From: Streptosporangium pseudovulgare
GTDB lineage: Bacteria; Actinomycetota; Actinomycetes; Streptosporangiales; Streptosporangiaceae
DNA: 64,000 bases
NCBI RefSeq assembly: GCF_014648055.1
Contig: NZ_BMQJ01000016.1
Location: 147,289-211,288, forward strand
Direction of reading: 5' to 3'
Part shown: positions 34,862-42,661 of the stretch, piece by piece
Position numbering within the stretch: position 1 is the first letter of the stretch
Layout: each line of letters starts with the position of its first letter
The notes under the pieces: model-generated
Told to the model about the DNA's origin: nothing
Databases searched by the model: none
The model's input: the letters and a program-made list of their open reading frames with translations, nothing else
Translations under genes and position numbers: made by a program

Positions 34862-35620
34862 ATGAGGTCAATCGCAGCTCTCGCCGCCACAATGGTGCTC
34901 GCCTCCTCCCCGGCCGCGGCCGAAACCGAGGAGAGCGACCGGGAGATCCCCCTGGCGCACATCGAATACACGAGCGGTCTCACCGTGGACTTCTCCGACA
35001 GCCAGCCCTCCAACGAAGTGGGGATGTCCCAGCTCGGGATCATCGGCCGCGCGCCGCTCATCGCCTGGGATCGGAGCAACAGCTACCTGCAGACCTACCT
35101 GGAGATCACCCCGCCCGACGTGCCGGTGCCCCAGCGTCTCGTCGATGACCACGGCCCCGACCTCCCCGCCGAGTTACAGCGGCGGCGGATCACCAGCGAG
35201 CCGGTCACCGTGCGCGGCCTGACCGCTCCGGCCGGCGCCGTGCTCTCCGCCTCGTGCACCGCCGAATACTGGAGCTGGCACCTCTGGCACGACAACGCCA
35301 AGGCCGGTATGGCTCCCAAGTCGTACACCACCCACGACTTCGGCGGTTTCAAGGAGCGTCACGCGGAGAGCTTCATCTTCAACTGCCTGCCGGAGGGCTC
35401 GCCGAGTCACCTGTGGGCCCACCACCGGGTGTACTACTGGAACGGCACCAGCTGGTGGAAGCACGCGGACGAGAAGGTCGGCCCCGGGCTTCAGGCGGAA
35501 AAGGTCAAGGGCAGCGTCAAGCGCCACCGCAAGGTCACCTATGACGACGGCTGGGGGTCCAACCCCAACTGCCTCAGCGGGGCTTGCAAGTACACCCGTG
35601 AAGGACGTTTCACCAGCTGA
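34862..35620 (+). CDS. Secreted protein of unknown function
   Basis: A 252-residue exported protein: MRSIAALAATMVLASSPAAA is a Sec signal with cleavage near Ala20-Glu. The mature part is rich in Trp, Tyr and His (AEYWSWHLWHDNAK, LWAHHRVYYWNGTSWW) with Cys residues at the TASCTAEYW, FNCLPEG and NCLSGACKY positions that could form disulphides. I recognise no family. ATG 34862 follows AAGGAGTGAC. It precedes the neocarzinostatin-family gene by 365 bases in the same direction. Confidence 0.7.
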   Translation: MRSIAALAATMVLASSPAAAETEESDREIPLAHIEYTSGLTVDFSDSQPSNEVGMSQLGIIGRAPLIAWDRSNSYLQTYLEITPPDVPVPQRLVDDHGPDLPAELQRRRITSEPVTVRGLTAPAGAVLSASCTAEYWSWHLWHDNAKAGMAPKSYTTHDFGGFKERHAESFIFNCLPEGSPSHLWAHHRVYYWNGTSWWKHADEKVGPGLQAEKVKGSVKRHRKVTYDDGWGSNPNCLSGACKYTREGRFTS

Positions 35621-35985
35621 CGGATGACTGGTCGCCTGCGGAAGGCTCAGCCGCACAATTCCGGTGCGGCCGCTCCCCGCGATACGCCGCCTTCCGCGAG
35701 CGGCAGCCCGGAACTCCCTGTAACCGGTCACGCGGACCCCAGGGGACGAACTCACCCGCCCGGCCACCTTGTACGGCCCGCAACCCGGCTGCACCCCTTA
35801 CTTCTCTTTCGCCCGCAACACAACTTCGACGTTGACAGGAAGTTGATATCGGCGGGCAACTTGCTGAAACGGCTTTTTATGGAATGTCCCTCGCGAATGG
35901 CGCAAAGTTGTTCTTGCAAGGGCGAGCGATCGCCGGAGAAAAACAGGGAAAAGCCAGAGAAGGCAAGAGAGAGAAGGAGCAAGGA

Positions 35986-36417
35986 ATGCAGAAGAAGACC
36001 GGTCTTTTCGCCAAGCTGGGTGTCGCCGCCGCGGTCGCGGTCGGTGGTATGGCCCTGGTGTCGCAGCCGTCGGCCTTCGCCGCCGCCTCCGGTTTCTCGG
36101 TGACGCCGGCCACCGGCCTGTCGGACGGCGCCTCGGTCACCGCCTCGGTCACCGGCGCCGCAGCCGGGGACCAGGTCACCATCCTGCAGTGCGCCACCGT
36201 GAAGGACCAGCTGGCCTGCAACCCGGAGACGGTGAAGACGGTGACCGTGGACGGCGCCGGCGCGGCGAGTGTCCCGTTCGTGGTCCGCAAGAGCTTCCAG
36301 GCCACCACGCCCGAGGGAGCGGCGGCCGGCTCCGTGGACTGCTCGGTCACCGCCTGCTATGTCAGCGCCGGAAACCCCAAGGGCCTCCTGGGGTCCACGC
36401 AGCTGTCCTTCCGCTAG
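35986..36417 (+). CDS. Neocarzinostatin-family apoprotein
   Basis: A 143-residue secreted protein: signal peptide to about Ala33, then a 110-residue immunoglobulin-like beta-sandwich. FSVTPATGLSDGASVTASVT, ILQCATVKDQLACNP and VDCSVTACYV match neocarzinostatin, actinoxanthin and macromomycin. All four cysteines of the two disulphides are present (Cys69-Cys78 and Cys119-Cys124). Known members bind and protect enediyne chromophores. No enediyne synthase lies in the window, so this copy may carry another ligand, serve a distant cluster or act alone. ATG 35986 follows GAAGGAGCAAGG. Confidence 0.9.
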   Translation: MQKKTGLFAKLGVAAAVAVGGMALVSQPSAFAAASGFSVTPATGLSDGASVTASVTGAAAGDQVTILQCATVKDQLACNPETVKTVTVDGAGAASVPFVVRKSFQATTPEGAAAGSVDCSVTACYVSAGNPKGLLGSTQLSFR

Positions 36418-36433
36418 CCTCCGCCCGACCCGC

Positions 36434-36454
36434 GTTTCCCGCCGACAGGGAAAC
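36434..36454 (+). terminator. Small hairpin after neocarzinostatin-family gene
   Basis: GTTTCCC-N7-GGGAAAC, a perfect 7-base stem 17 bases after the stop codon. It may protect the mRNA end or assist termination. Confidence 0.5.
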
Positions 36455-36552
36455 GGCCGGACGGGAAAGAAACAGCGACCGGAAGAATGTTTCACTGAAT
36501 AACGTCACTGTTGCCGGTAAATGAGTCAGAAAGGAGTCCGGACGCGAAAACG

Positions 36553-36582
36553 AAGGCCGCCGGGGACGCCCCCGGCGGCCTT
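36553..36582. terminator. Strong hairpin terminator
   Basis: AAGGCCGCCGGGG-ACGC-CCCCGGCGGCCTT is a perfect 13-base stem with a 4-base loop. It closes transcription between the neocarzinostatin-family gene and the convergent small gene at 36795. Confidence 0.8.
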
Positions 36583-36794
36583 CACGCTCGCGCTGCACCT
36601 CCCCCTCCCCGCCATGGCCGGTCTCGTCCGGGGCGCCTCCCCGCCGAAGCCGGAGAAAGCCGCTCGCACCGCGTTCTCCTGCTCGTCTCGGCTGCATCGG
36701 TCCGGTGCGGGGGAGACGGTGGCGAAGGAGAAACCGACCGTGAGGCGGTTCGGCGCGCCAGAGCCGAACAGATGGAGCGCCGCGCCGGGGCCTT

Positions 36795-37046
36795 TCACAT
36801 TGAGGGGAAGGCGATCACGATGTCCCTGCCGTTGGCGTAGCTGACCACGGGCCTTCCCAGCGCGTCGCCCACCCTGCGGGCCACGCGCTGGAACAGCTCC
36901 ACCATGTCCGGGGTCTCGGCGGTCACCCGGAACCGCCCGCTCGCCAGGAGATGCTCGGTGACGAGGGGGGAGAAGGCCAGCTCACTCCGGGCCATCTCGT
37001 CCGCGTCGAGCGGGGTGTGCCGGAGGGCGGGGGAGTGGGGGGTCAT
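36795..37046 (-). CDS. Small hypothetical protein, 83 residues
   Basis: A soluble 83-residue protein reading LAFSPLVTEHLLASGRFRVT, DMVELFQRVARRVGDALGRP and VVSYANGRDIVIAFPSM. The helix-turn then beta-strand C-terminus is regular and codon use is good, but I know no family. ATG 37046 follows AGGAGAG at 5 bases. It stands alone between a terminator and a Nudix gene. Confidence 0.65.
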   Translation of the reverse strand: MTPHSPALRHTPLDADEMARSELAFSPLVTEHLLASGRFRVTAETPDMVELFQRVARRVGDALGRPVVSYANGRDIVIAFPSM

Positions 37047-37191
37047 CGTTTCTCTCCTCATGATCGACGTCATCCCCAGGATGCCACCCGCGTCGCCGCC
37101 CCGGGCCGCCGCCGGAGAATCGGTGACCGCCCGGAAACCGTCGGCCGGGCCGCGGTGCCCACCGGTTGCGTCCGCCCGGACGCGACGCCGT

Positions 37192-37959
37192 CTAGACGGG
37201 GCCGGCGTCGCTCCGGGGCGCCGATCCCGCGTACCGGCGGACGATCGGCTCCAGGTAGTCCACCTGCGTCCCACCGAGCCGGGCCAGCTCGGCAGGGGAG
37301 CGGACCAGGGCGATCCGGTCCAGCTCCGGCTCCCGGCCCAGCGCCGTCTCCGACGCCACCAGGGCCGCGAACCGCTCACGCAGCAGCGGCTCCGGCCGGG
37401 GCGGCGCGAGGAACAGGACGCCGACGTCGCCCTCCTCGCCGTGGACGATGGACCACAGGATCATCTCGTCCGGCGCCGTGTCCAGGCCCGTCTCCTCGGC
37501 CAGTTCCCGGGCGGCGTGCCGGGCGAGCGCGGCCGTGTCGAGGGGGCCGGCGTCCTCGGGCGGTTCGGCCGACCCGCCCGGCGGCTGCCAGCGGCCGGGA
37601 GCGGCGGTCGACGACGACATCCGTCCCACCAGCAGCCGCCCGTCGTCCGTCGGCTGCGCGATGCTGACGAAGAGAGGCGGCAGCCGCGCGGTGGCGCCCG
37701 GGACCAGGCGCAGGGCGTAGCGCCGGTAGGTGATCCTCGCCCAGGTCAGGACCGCGCTGCGCGGCCCCTCCCACTCCAGCCCCGCCGAGGCGGCCACCGG
37801 CCCGTCGAAGAAGCTCGGGTTGGCCCGGACCGCCTCGTCCCACGCGCGGTCCATGGCCGCCCGCTCCCCGGGCGGCACCGGGGGCGCGGGGATCTCGACC
37901 AGACGGAGACGGTGCACGTCCAGGAGTGCGACGCCGCGCCGCGGCGATGGCTCGGTCAC
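37192..37959 (-). CDS. Nudix hydrolase
   Basis: A 255-residue Nudix protein that would cleave nucleoside-diphosphate-linked substrates using Mg2+. The Nudix box is a slightly extended G-x-E...RELAEETGL element (GGSAEPPEDAG through AARELAEETGL). An N-terminal domain of about 100 residues (VALLDVHRLRLVEIPAPPVP) precedes it, as in larger actinobacterial NUDIX proteins. The start is uncertain; GTG 37959 or 37965, neither with a strong ribosome site. Confidence 0.85.
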   Translation of the reverse strand: MTEPSPRRGVALLDVHRLRLVEIPAPPVPPGERAAMDRAWDEAVRANPSFFDGPVAASAGLEWEGPRSAVLTWARITYRRYALRLVPGATARLPPLFVSIAQPTDDGRLLVGRMSSSTAAPGRWQPPGGSAEPPEDAGPLDTAALARHAARELAEETGLDTAPDEMILWSIVHGEEGDVGVLFLAPPRPEPLLRERFAALVASETALGREPELDRIALVRSPAELARLGGTQVDYLEPIVRRYAGSAPRSDAGPV

Positions 37960-38141
37960 CCGCACAATGCTGGCACACGAGGTTCCGTCCCTCCGGCGGT
38001 TTCCCCCGGAGGGCGACGACGGACGTCCGGCGCGGAGCCCGGCCCGGGTGCCCCGGCGAGACGCGCGACCCGGGCCGGGTTCCGTACCGGAGGCCCGGCC
38101 GTACGGCCCGGTCCGCGCCGTGTCCCGCGCCGCGCCCGGTC

Positions 38142-39500
38142 TCAGGCGCGCCAGCCGCCCTCGTCCACCCCGCCCGGCACCTCGGCCGCCGGGTCGTAGG
38201 GGGTGCGGGTGAAGACGAAGGTGTTGAGATCGAGGTGGCTGATCGAGCCGTCCGCGCGGTGCACCGGCCGCAGCGTCTCCCCGGCGTAGTAGCCGTCCAG
38301 GCCGACCCAGGTGCCGTCGGCGCGGGCGGTGAACCGCGAGGCCCGGCCGGGGCCGCCGATCGGCGACAGCGACAGGTCCCGGCCGCCCGTCAGGCGCAGC
38401 GTGTAGGCGGCCGGCCCCCAGTACCACGGACCGGTCAGCTCCAGCAGGGCGGGATCGACGGCGGCCGGCTCCCACTCGGCGGGCAGGCGCGGCTCGTGCT
38501 CGTCGAGGATGGCCAGCAGGTCCGTCGTCAGGGCCCGGCTGGCCCCGGAGGTGGCGTTGGTCAGGAACAGCACGCCGGTCGCGTCGCCGGGATCGGCCCA
38601 CACCGAGGCCAGGAAACCCGGCATGGAGCCGCCGTGGCCGGCCAGGCGGCGGCCTCCCGCGCGGGCCAGCTGCAGGCCCAGGCCGAAGCCGCCGGTCCAG
38701 GCGTCGCCGTCGTCGACGGTCGCCGGCTCGCGCATCTCGGCCAGGGTTTCGGTGCTCAGCACGTCACCGGTGTCACCGGCCAGGAACGCCGCCCACCGGG
38801 CGAGGTCGGCGGGGGTGGACCACATCTGCCCGGCCGGGGCCATGGCCCCCGCGTCGTGCTCGGGCTCGGGCAGCAGCACGTCGGCCCACGGGTGGACGGC
38901 GTAGCCGGTCGCGTGCGGGGCGCGGGGCCGGGGCGTGGTGTCGCGCATGCCCAGCGGCTCCAGGACCTCGTCCCGTACGGCCCGCGCCCAGTCCGTCCCC
39001 CGGTGCCGGGCGACCATCTCGCCCAGCAGGGCGAAGCCGAGGTTGGAGTAGTGGAAGAGGCGGCCGGGGCGGTGCCGGGTGGTCTCCGGGCCGAGCAGGG
39101 CCAGCAGCTCCTCCACCGGCATGCCGGGGGTGCGCTCCCACCACTGGCCGGGCGGCTCGGCGGTCAGCCCGGCGGTGTGCGACAGCAGCTGGGCGATGCT
39201 CACCTCGCCCACCGGGGTGCCGGGGACGTGCTTGCCGATCGGGTCGAGCAGGGCGATCCGGCCCTCGTCGCGCAGCCGCATGACGACGACGGCGACCATG
39301 CTCTTGGTGATGGAGCCGATGCGGTACTGGGTGGCCTCGGTGGGCGCGGCGCCGTCCACCCGGCCGCGGGAGCCGAACCAGACCGGGCGCCCGTCGCGCA
39401 CCACGACGGCCGCCAGTGACGGCAGCCGCGAGCCGGCCTGCTCCTGCGCGATCCTGCGCAGCAGGGCGCGGGCCGTACCCTCCAGAACCGGTGCCACCAT
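38142..39500 (-). CDS. Serine hydrolase (beta-lactamase fold) with C-terminal DUF3471-like domain
   Basis: A 452-residue penicillin-binding-protein-like hydrolase. SxxK motif is GSITKSM, YxN is FHYSNLGFALLGEM, and the third motif HGGSMPG. After residue about 340 comes a beta-rich domain (LTGPWYWGPAAYTLRLTGGR), typical of DUF3471-type tails. No export signal is seen. It is distinct in sequence from the similar hydrolase at 32-33 kb. Likely esterase or peptidase; substrate unknown. Confidence 0.88.
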   Translation of the reverse strand: MVAPVLEGTARALLRRIAQEQAGSRLPSLAAVVVRDGRPVWFGSRGRVDGAAPTEATQYRIGSITKSMVAVVVMRLRDEGRIALLDPIGKHVPGTPVGEVSIAQLLSHTAGLTAEPPGQWWERTPGMPVEELLALLGPETTRHRPGRLFHYSNLGFALLGEMVARHRGTDWARAVRDEVLEPLGMRDTTPRPRAPHATGYAVHPWADVLLPEPEHDAGAMAPAGQMWSTPADLARWAAFLAGDTGDVLSTETLAEMREPATVDDGDAWTGGFGLGLQLARAGGRRLAGHGGSMPGFLASVWADPGDATGVLFLTNATSGASRALTTDLLAILDEHEPRLPAEWEPAAVDPALLELTGPWYWGPAAYTLRLTGGRDLSLSPIGGPGRASRFTARADGTWVGLDGYYAGETLRPVHRADGSISHLDLNTFVFTRTPYDPAAEVPGGVDEGGWRA

Positions 39501-39751
39501 CTGCTCCTTTCCATGGCCTGACTGAGAGGTCCCAGGCTAGGCCATGCGCGCCCATCCGAGCCGCCGGGACGTCCAAGGCCGGGGCACGGCATGTGACGGC
39601 GAACCCGGTGGATCGGGCCGGCGGGCCCGGCCGGTCCCGGCGGGTCCGGAGCAACGAGAGCACCGCCGGCGGCCGCGCCGAGGTTTTCGGCATGTCATCC
39701 GCCCCGCCGGGAGAAGAGGACACGACCTGGCCGCTTCCCCTGCGACCGTTG

Positions 39752-39782
39752 CCACCGGCCGCGCGGATCCGGCGGCCGGTGG
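39752..39782. terminator. Perfect 11-bp hairpin
   Basis: CCACCGGCCGC-N9-GCGGCCGGTGG, in the 341-base gap between the divergent serine hydrolase and VOC genes. It may be an operator or a structured leader of the VOC gene. No gene is supported elsewhere in the gap. Confidence 0.45.
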
Positions 39783-39841
39783 TGCGGACCGGGCACGCCT
39801 CATGACGCCCGGAGACAACGAACAGAGATCAGGGGTCGAAC

Positions 39842-40264
39842 ATGTCCGTCAAGTCCGTGGCGCATCTGAACTTCCGGGGCGACGCCCGCGCGGCGCTGGA
39901 GTTCTACCGGTCCGTGTTCGGCGGCGACCTCGCCGTCGTCACCTACAAGGACGCGGGGAACGTGCAGGAGCCCGCCGAGGCGGACCAGGTGATGTGGGGC
40001 CAGGTGACCGCCGGGAACGGCTTCCACGTCATGGCGTACGACGTGCCCTCGCGGCTGCCGTGGGACCGGGGCGAGAACTCGTTCTTCCTCTCCGTGCGCG
40101 GCGAGACCGCGGAGGAGATCACCGAATACTGGCAGAGGCTGTCCGCCGGGTCGGCCGTCATGCAGCCGCTGGGGCCCGCGCAGTGGGCTCCGCTGTACGG
40201 GATGCTCAGGGACCGCTTCGGCGTCGTCTGGGTCCTGGACGTGGTGAGTCCGTACAACGGCTGA
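39842..40264 (+). CDS. VOC-family (PhnB-like) protein
   Basis: A 140-residue vicinal-oxygen-chelate fold protein: AHLNFRGDARAALEFYRSVF at the first beta-alpha unit, then GNGFHVMAYDVPSRL and the C-terminal LRDRFGVVWVLDVVSP. This is the PhnB/glyoxalase-like subtype. ATG 39842 begins directly at a weak site. Typical members are of unknown function. Confidence 0.85.
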   Translation: MSVKSVAHLNFRGDARAALEFYRSVFGGDLAVVTYKDAGNVQEPAEADQVMWGQVTAGNGFHVMAYDVPSRLPWDRGENSFFLSVRGETAEEITEYWQRLSAGSAVMQPLGPAQWAPLYGMLRDRFGVVWVLDVVSPYNG

Positions 40265-40341
40265 TCAGGGGGTGGGGGGCGGCGACCCGGCCGCTCCGGC
40301 TCAGGGGGTCGGCCGGAACCGCCCGCGGTAGGCGGTGAGGG

Positions 40342-42087
40342 TCAGACCTGCCCAGCGCCGGTGCGTGCTGGCCCGCCGCCCGTCGAGCACCGGCCGTCCT
40401 CCGACGGCGGCAGCACCCCGGCCCGCCGCAGGCCGTCGCGGGCCGCCGCGATGGCCTCGGGGGTGGTGGCGAAGACACGCCCGGCCCTGTCGAGGTCGGC
40501 GATGGCGCCCAGGGCCCGCAGCGGCTGGTGGTGGCCGTCGCGGATACCGGAGACGTAGACGGTGATGCCGCGGCGCTGCAGCCGCCGGACGGCGTCGCCG
40601 AGGACCAGGGCGCCGCTGGCGTCGACGGCGGTCACCCGGGACATGCGCAGAATCACCACGGAGACGTCGGCGAGCTCCGACAGCTCCAGCAGGAAGCGGT
40701 GCGCGGCGGCGAACAGCAGCGGCCCGTCCAGCCGGTAGGCGACGATGTGCTCGGCCAGCAGGGCGTGCTCCTCCTCGGTGTGGTCGCCGGGCAGGTCGGG
40801 GCGGAGCGGCATCCGGTCCAGCCGGGCGTCGCGGGCGACGGCGCGCAGGGCCAGCGCCCCGGCGACGACTAGGCCGATGATGACGGCCTGGACGAGGTCC
40901 AGCGCCAGGGTCGCGGCGGCGGTCAGGAGGAGGACCGCGGCGTCGCCCCGGGTGGAGCGGAGCATCGCCGCGACCGATCCGGCCTCCACCATCCGGAAGG
41001 CGGTGGCCAGCAGCACCCCGGCGAGTGCGGCCAGCGGGATCCGGGCGACCAGGCCGGAGGCGGTGAAGACGATCACGGCCAGGATGCCCGCGTGGGCCAG
41101 GGCTGCCAGCCTGGATCCCGCGCCGGAGCGGACGTTGACCGCGGTACGGGCGATCGCCCCGGTGGCCGGGACACCGCCGAACAGCGGGGCGGCGAGGTTG
41201 GCGAGTCCCTGGCCGAACAGTTCCCGATCCGGGTCGTGGCGGTGACCGACGCTCATCCCGTCGGCGACGGCGGCCGACAGCAGCGACTCCAGCGCGGCCA
41301 GCGCGGCGACCGCGACCGCCGGGGCGAGCAGCGACGGCACCGCGGTCACGTCCAGAAAGGCCAGGGATGGAACGGGCAGCCCGGCGGGCAGGTCGCCGAT
41401 CCGGGCGACCGGCAGACCCGCCAGCTCGGCGGCGGCGGTGGCGGCGGCGACGGCCAGCAGGGAGAAGGGCACGGTGGGCCGCCACCGTGCGCCTGCCAGC
41501 ATCAGCACGGCCACCGTGACGGCGACGGCCGGGGCCCACCAGTCCGGGTGGGCGAGGAAGTCACGTGCGGCGTTCCAGGCCACGACGGTGACCTTGTCGC
41601 CGTCCGGGACCGGCACGCCGAGGGCGGCGGGCACCTGCTGCAGGCCGATCACGCAGGCGATGCCGACGGTGAAGCCCTCCACCACCGGAGCCGGCACCAA
41701 GGCCATGTACCTGCCCGCGCGGCCCAGCGCCAGCGCGACCAGCAGCAGCCCGGCCAGCACGCCGACGGTCAGCACGCCCGAGGCGCCGTGCTCGTGCATG
41801 ATCGGCACCAGCACGACCGTCATCGCGCCGGTCGGGCCCGACACCTGGAGGCCGGAGCCGCCGAACAGCGCGGCCAGCGCCCCGGCGACGACGGCGGTGG
41901 CCAGCCCGGCCTCGGCCCCCATTCCCGAGGAGATGCCGAACCCCAGCGCCAGCGGCAGCGCGACGATCGCCACGGTGAGCCCGGCCAGCAGGTCGCGGCG
42001 GGGACGGCGGCCCATCGCGGCCAGCTCGGCGCGCTCGGGCAGCACCGAGCGGACCCGGGCCCCCAGGAAGGACGAGAGGGTGTTCAC
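40342..42087 (-). CDS. SulP-family anion transporter with STAS domain
   Basis: A 581-residue SLC26/SulP transporter. About a dozen helices begin at DLLAGLTVAIVALPLALGFG, and the QVSGPTGAMTVVLVPIM loop is the characteristic substrate-site sequence. A C-terminal STAS domain follows (VSVVILRMSRVTAVDASGAL). Substrates include sulfate, bicarbonate and other anions. GTG 42087 overlaps the stop of the upstream ArsR regulator (GTGA), so the two are coupled. Confidence 0.93.
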   Translation of the reverse strand: MNTLSSFLGARVRSVLPERAELAAMGRRPRRDLLAGLTVAIVALPLALGFGISSGMGAEAGLATAVVAGALAALFGGSGLQVSGPTGAMTVVLVPIMHEHGASGVLTVGVLAGLLLVALALGRAGRYMALVPAPVVEGFTVGIACVIGLQQVPAALGVPVPDGDKVTVVAWNAARDFLAHPDWWAPAVAVTVAVLMLAGARWRPTVPFSLLAVAAATAAAELAGLPVARIGDLPAGLPVPSLAFLDVTAVPSLLAPAVAVAALAALESLLSAAVADGMSVGHRHDPDRELFGQGLANLAAPLFGGVPATGAIARTAVNVRSGAGSRLAALAHAGILAVIVFTASGLVARIPLAALAGVLLATAFRMVEAGSVAAMLRSTRGDAAVLLLTAAATLALDLVQAVIIGLVVAGALALRAVARDARLDRMPLRPDLPGDHTEEEHALLAEHIVAYRLDGPLLFAAAHRFLLELSELADVSVVILRMSRVTAVDASGALVLGDAVRRLQRRGITVYVSGIRDGHHQPLRALGAIADLDRAGRVFATTPEAIAAARDGLRRAGVLPPSEDGRCSTGGGPARTGAGQV

Positions 42088-42425
42088 GAGGCGTCGTTCC
42101 CGGTCTCGAGCAGCTCGCCCAGCAGTTCGCGCTGTCCGGTGAGCATCTGCGTCAGCAGCCTGCGGGCCGCGCGCAGCAGCTCGGCCACGTCCCCACCGGA
42201 CAGCTCGTAGACCATGGTGGAGCCGTCGCGGTGCGCGCTGACCATCCCCGAACGGCGCAGCACGGCCAGGTGCTGCGACAGGCCCGTCGGCTCGACCTCT
42301 ATGGCGGCCAGCAGGTCGCGCACGGGCATCGGCCCGTCCTGCAGCAACTCCAGCACCCGGATCCGCACCGGATGGCCCAGCAGGCGGAACAGCTCCGCCT
42401 TGGCCTTGTACAGCGGCACCGACAT
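42084..42425 (-). CDS. ArsR-family regulator of SulP transporter
   Basis: A 113-residue winged-helix repressor: LFRLLGHPVRIRVLELLQDG, VEPTGLSQHLAVLRRSGMVS and the wing DGSTMVYEL. It has no cysteines, so metal sensing through Cys sites is unlikely and another signal is expected. ATG 42425 has AGGAGG 7 bases upstream. It is translationally coupled to the SulP gene and faces an 18-bp palindrome 55 bases upstream, its probable operator. Confidence 0.9.
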   Translation of the reverse strand: MSVPLYKAKAELFRLLGHPVRIRVLELLQDGPMPVRDLLAAIEVEPTGLSQHLAVLRRSGMVSAHRDGSTMVYELSGGDVAELLRAARRLLTQMLTGQRELLGELLETGNDAS

Positions 42426-42479
42426 CAGGTGGCCTCCTCGCCGTCCGGCCTGCTCCCGCCCGGCCATCGCATCTTATGA

Positions 42480-42497
42480 ATTGCGAATATTCGCAAT
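42480..42497. promoter_or_regulatory. Perfect 18-bp palindrome, ArsR operator
   Basis: ATTGCGAATATTCGCAAT, perfect over all 18 bases and A+T-rich against its surroundings. It lies 55 bases upstream of the ArsR-SulP operon and is the obvious binding site for autoregulation. Confidence 0.75.
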
Positions 42498-42661
42498 AAG
42501 CCAATCACCAGGGTATCCGGTGGTCGCGCCGGACCGTCCGGCGGGGGCGACGAGACCCGGCGTCCCCGGGCCGGCGGATCCGGCGTGGCCGTCCGGCACG
42601 ACCGATCCTCGCGACGCGTCCCACCCGAGGGCCGGAGCGGCCCGGCGGACCGGGCGGGGCG

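Noticed and set aside
42084..42425. Metal-sensing ArsR
   Set aside because: No Cys and no alpha-5 His/Asp cluster; linked to an anion transporter instead.
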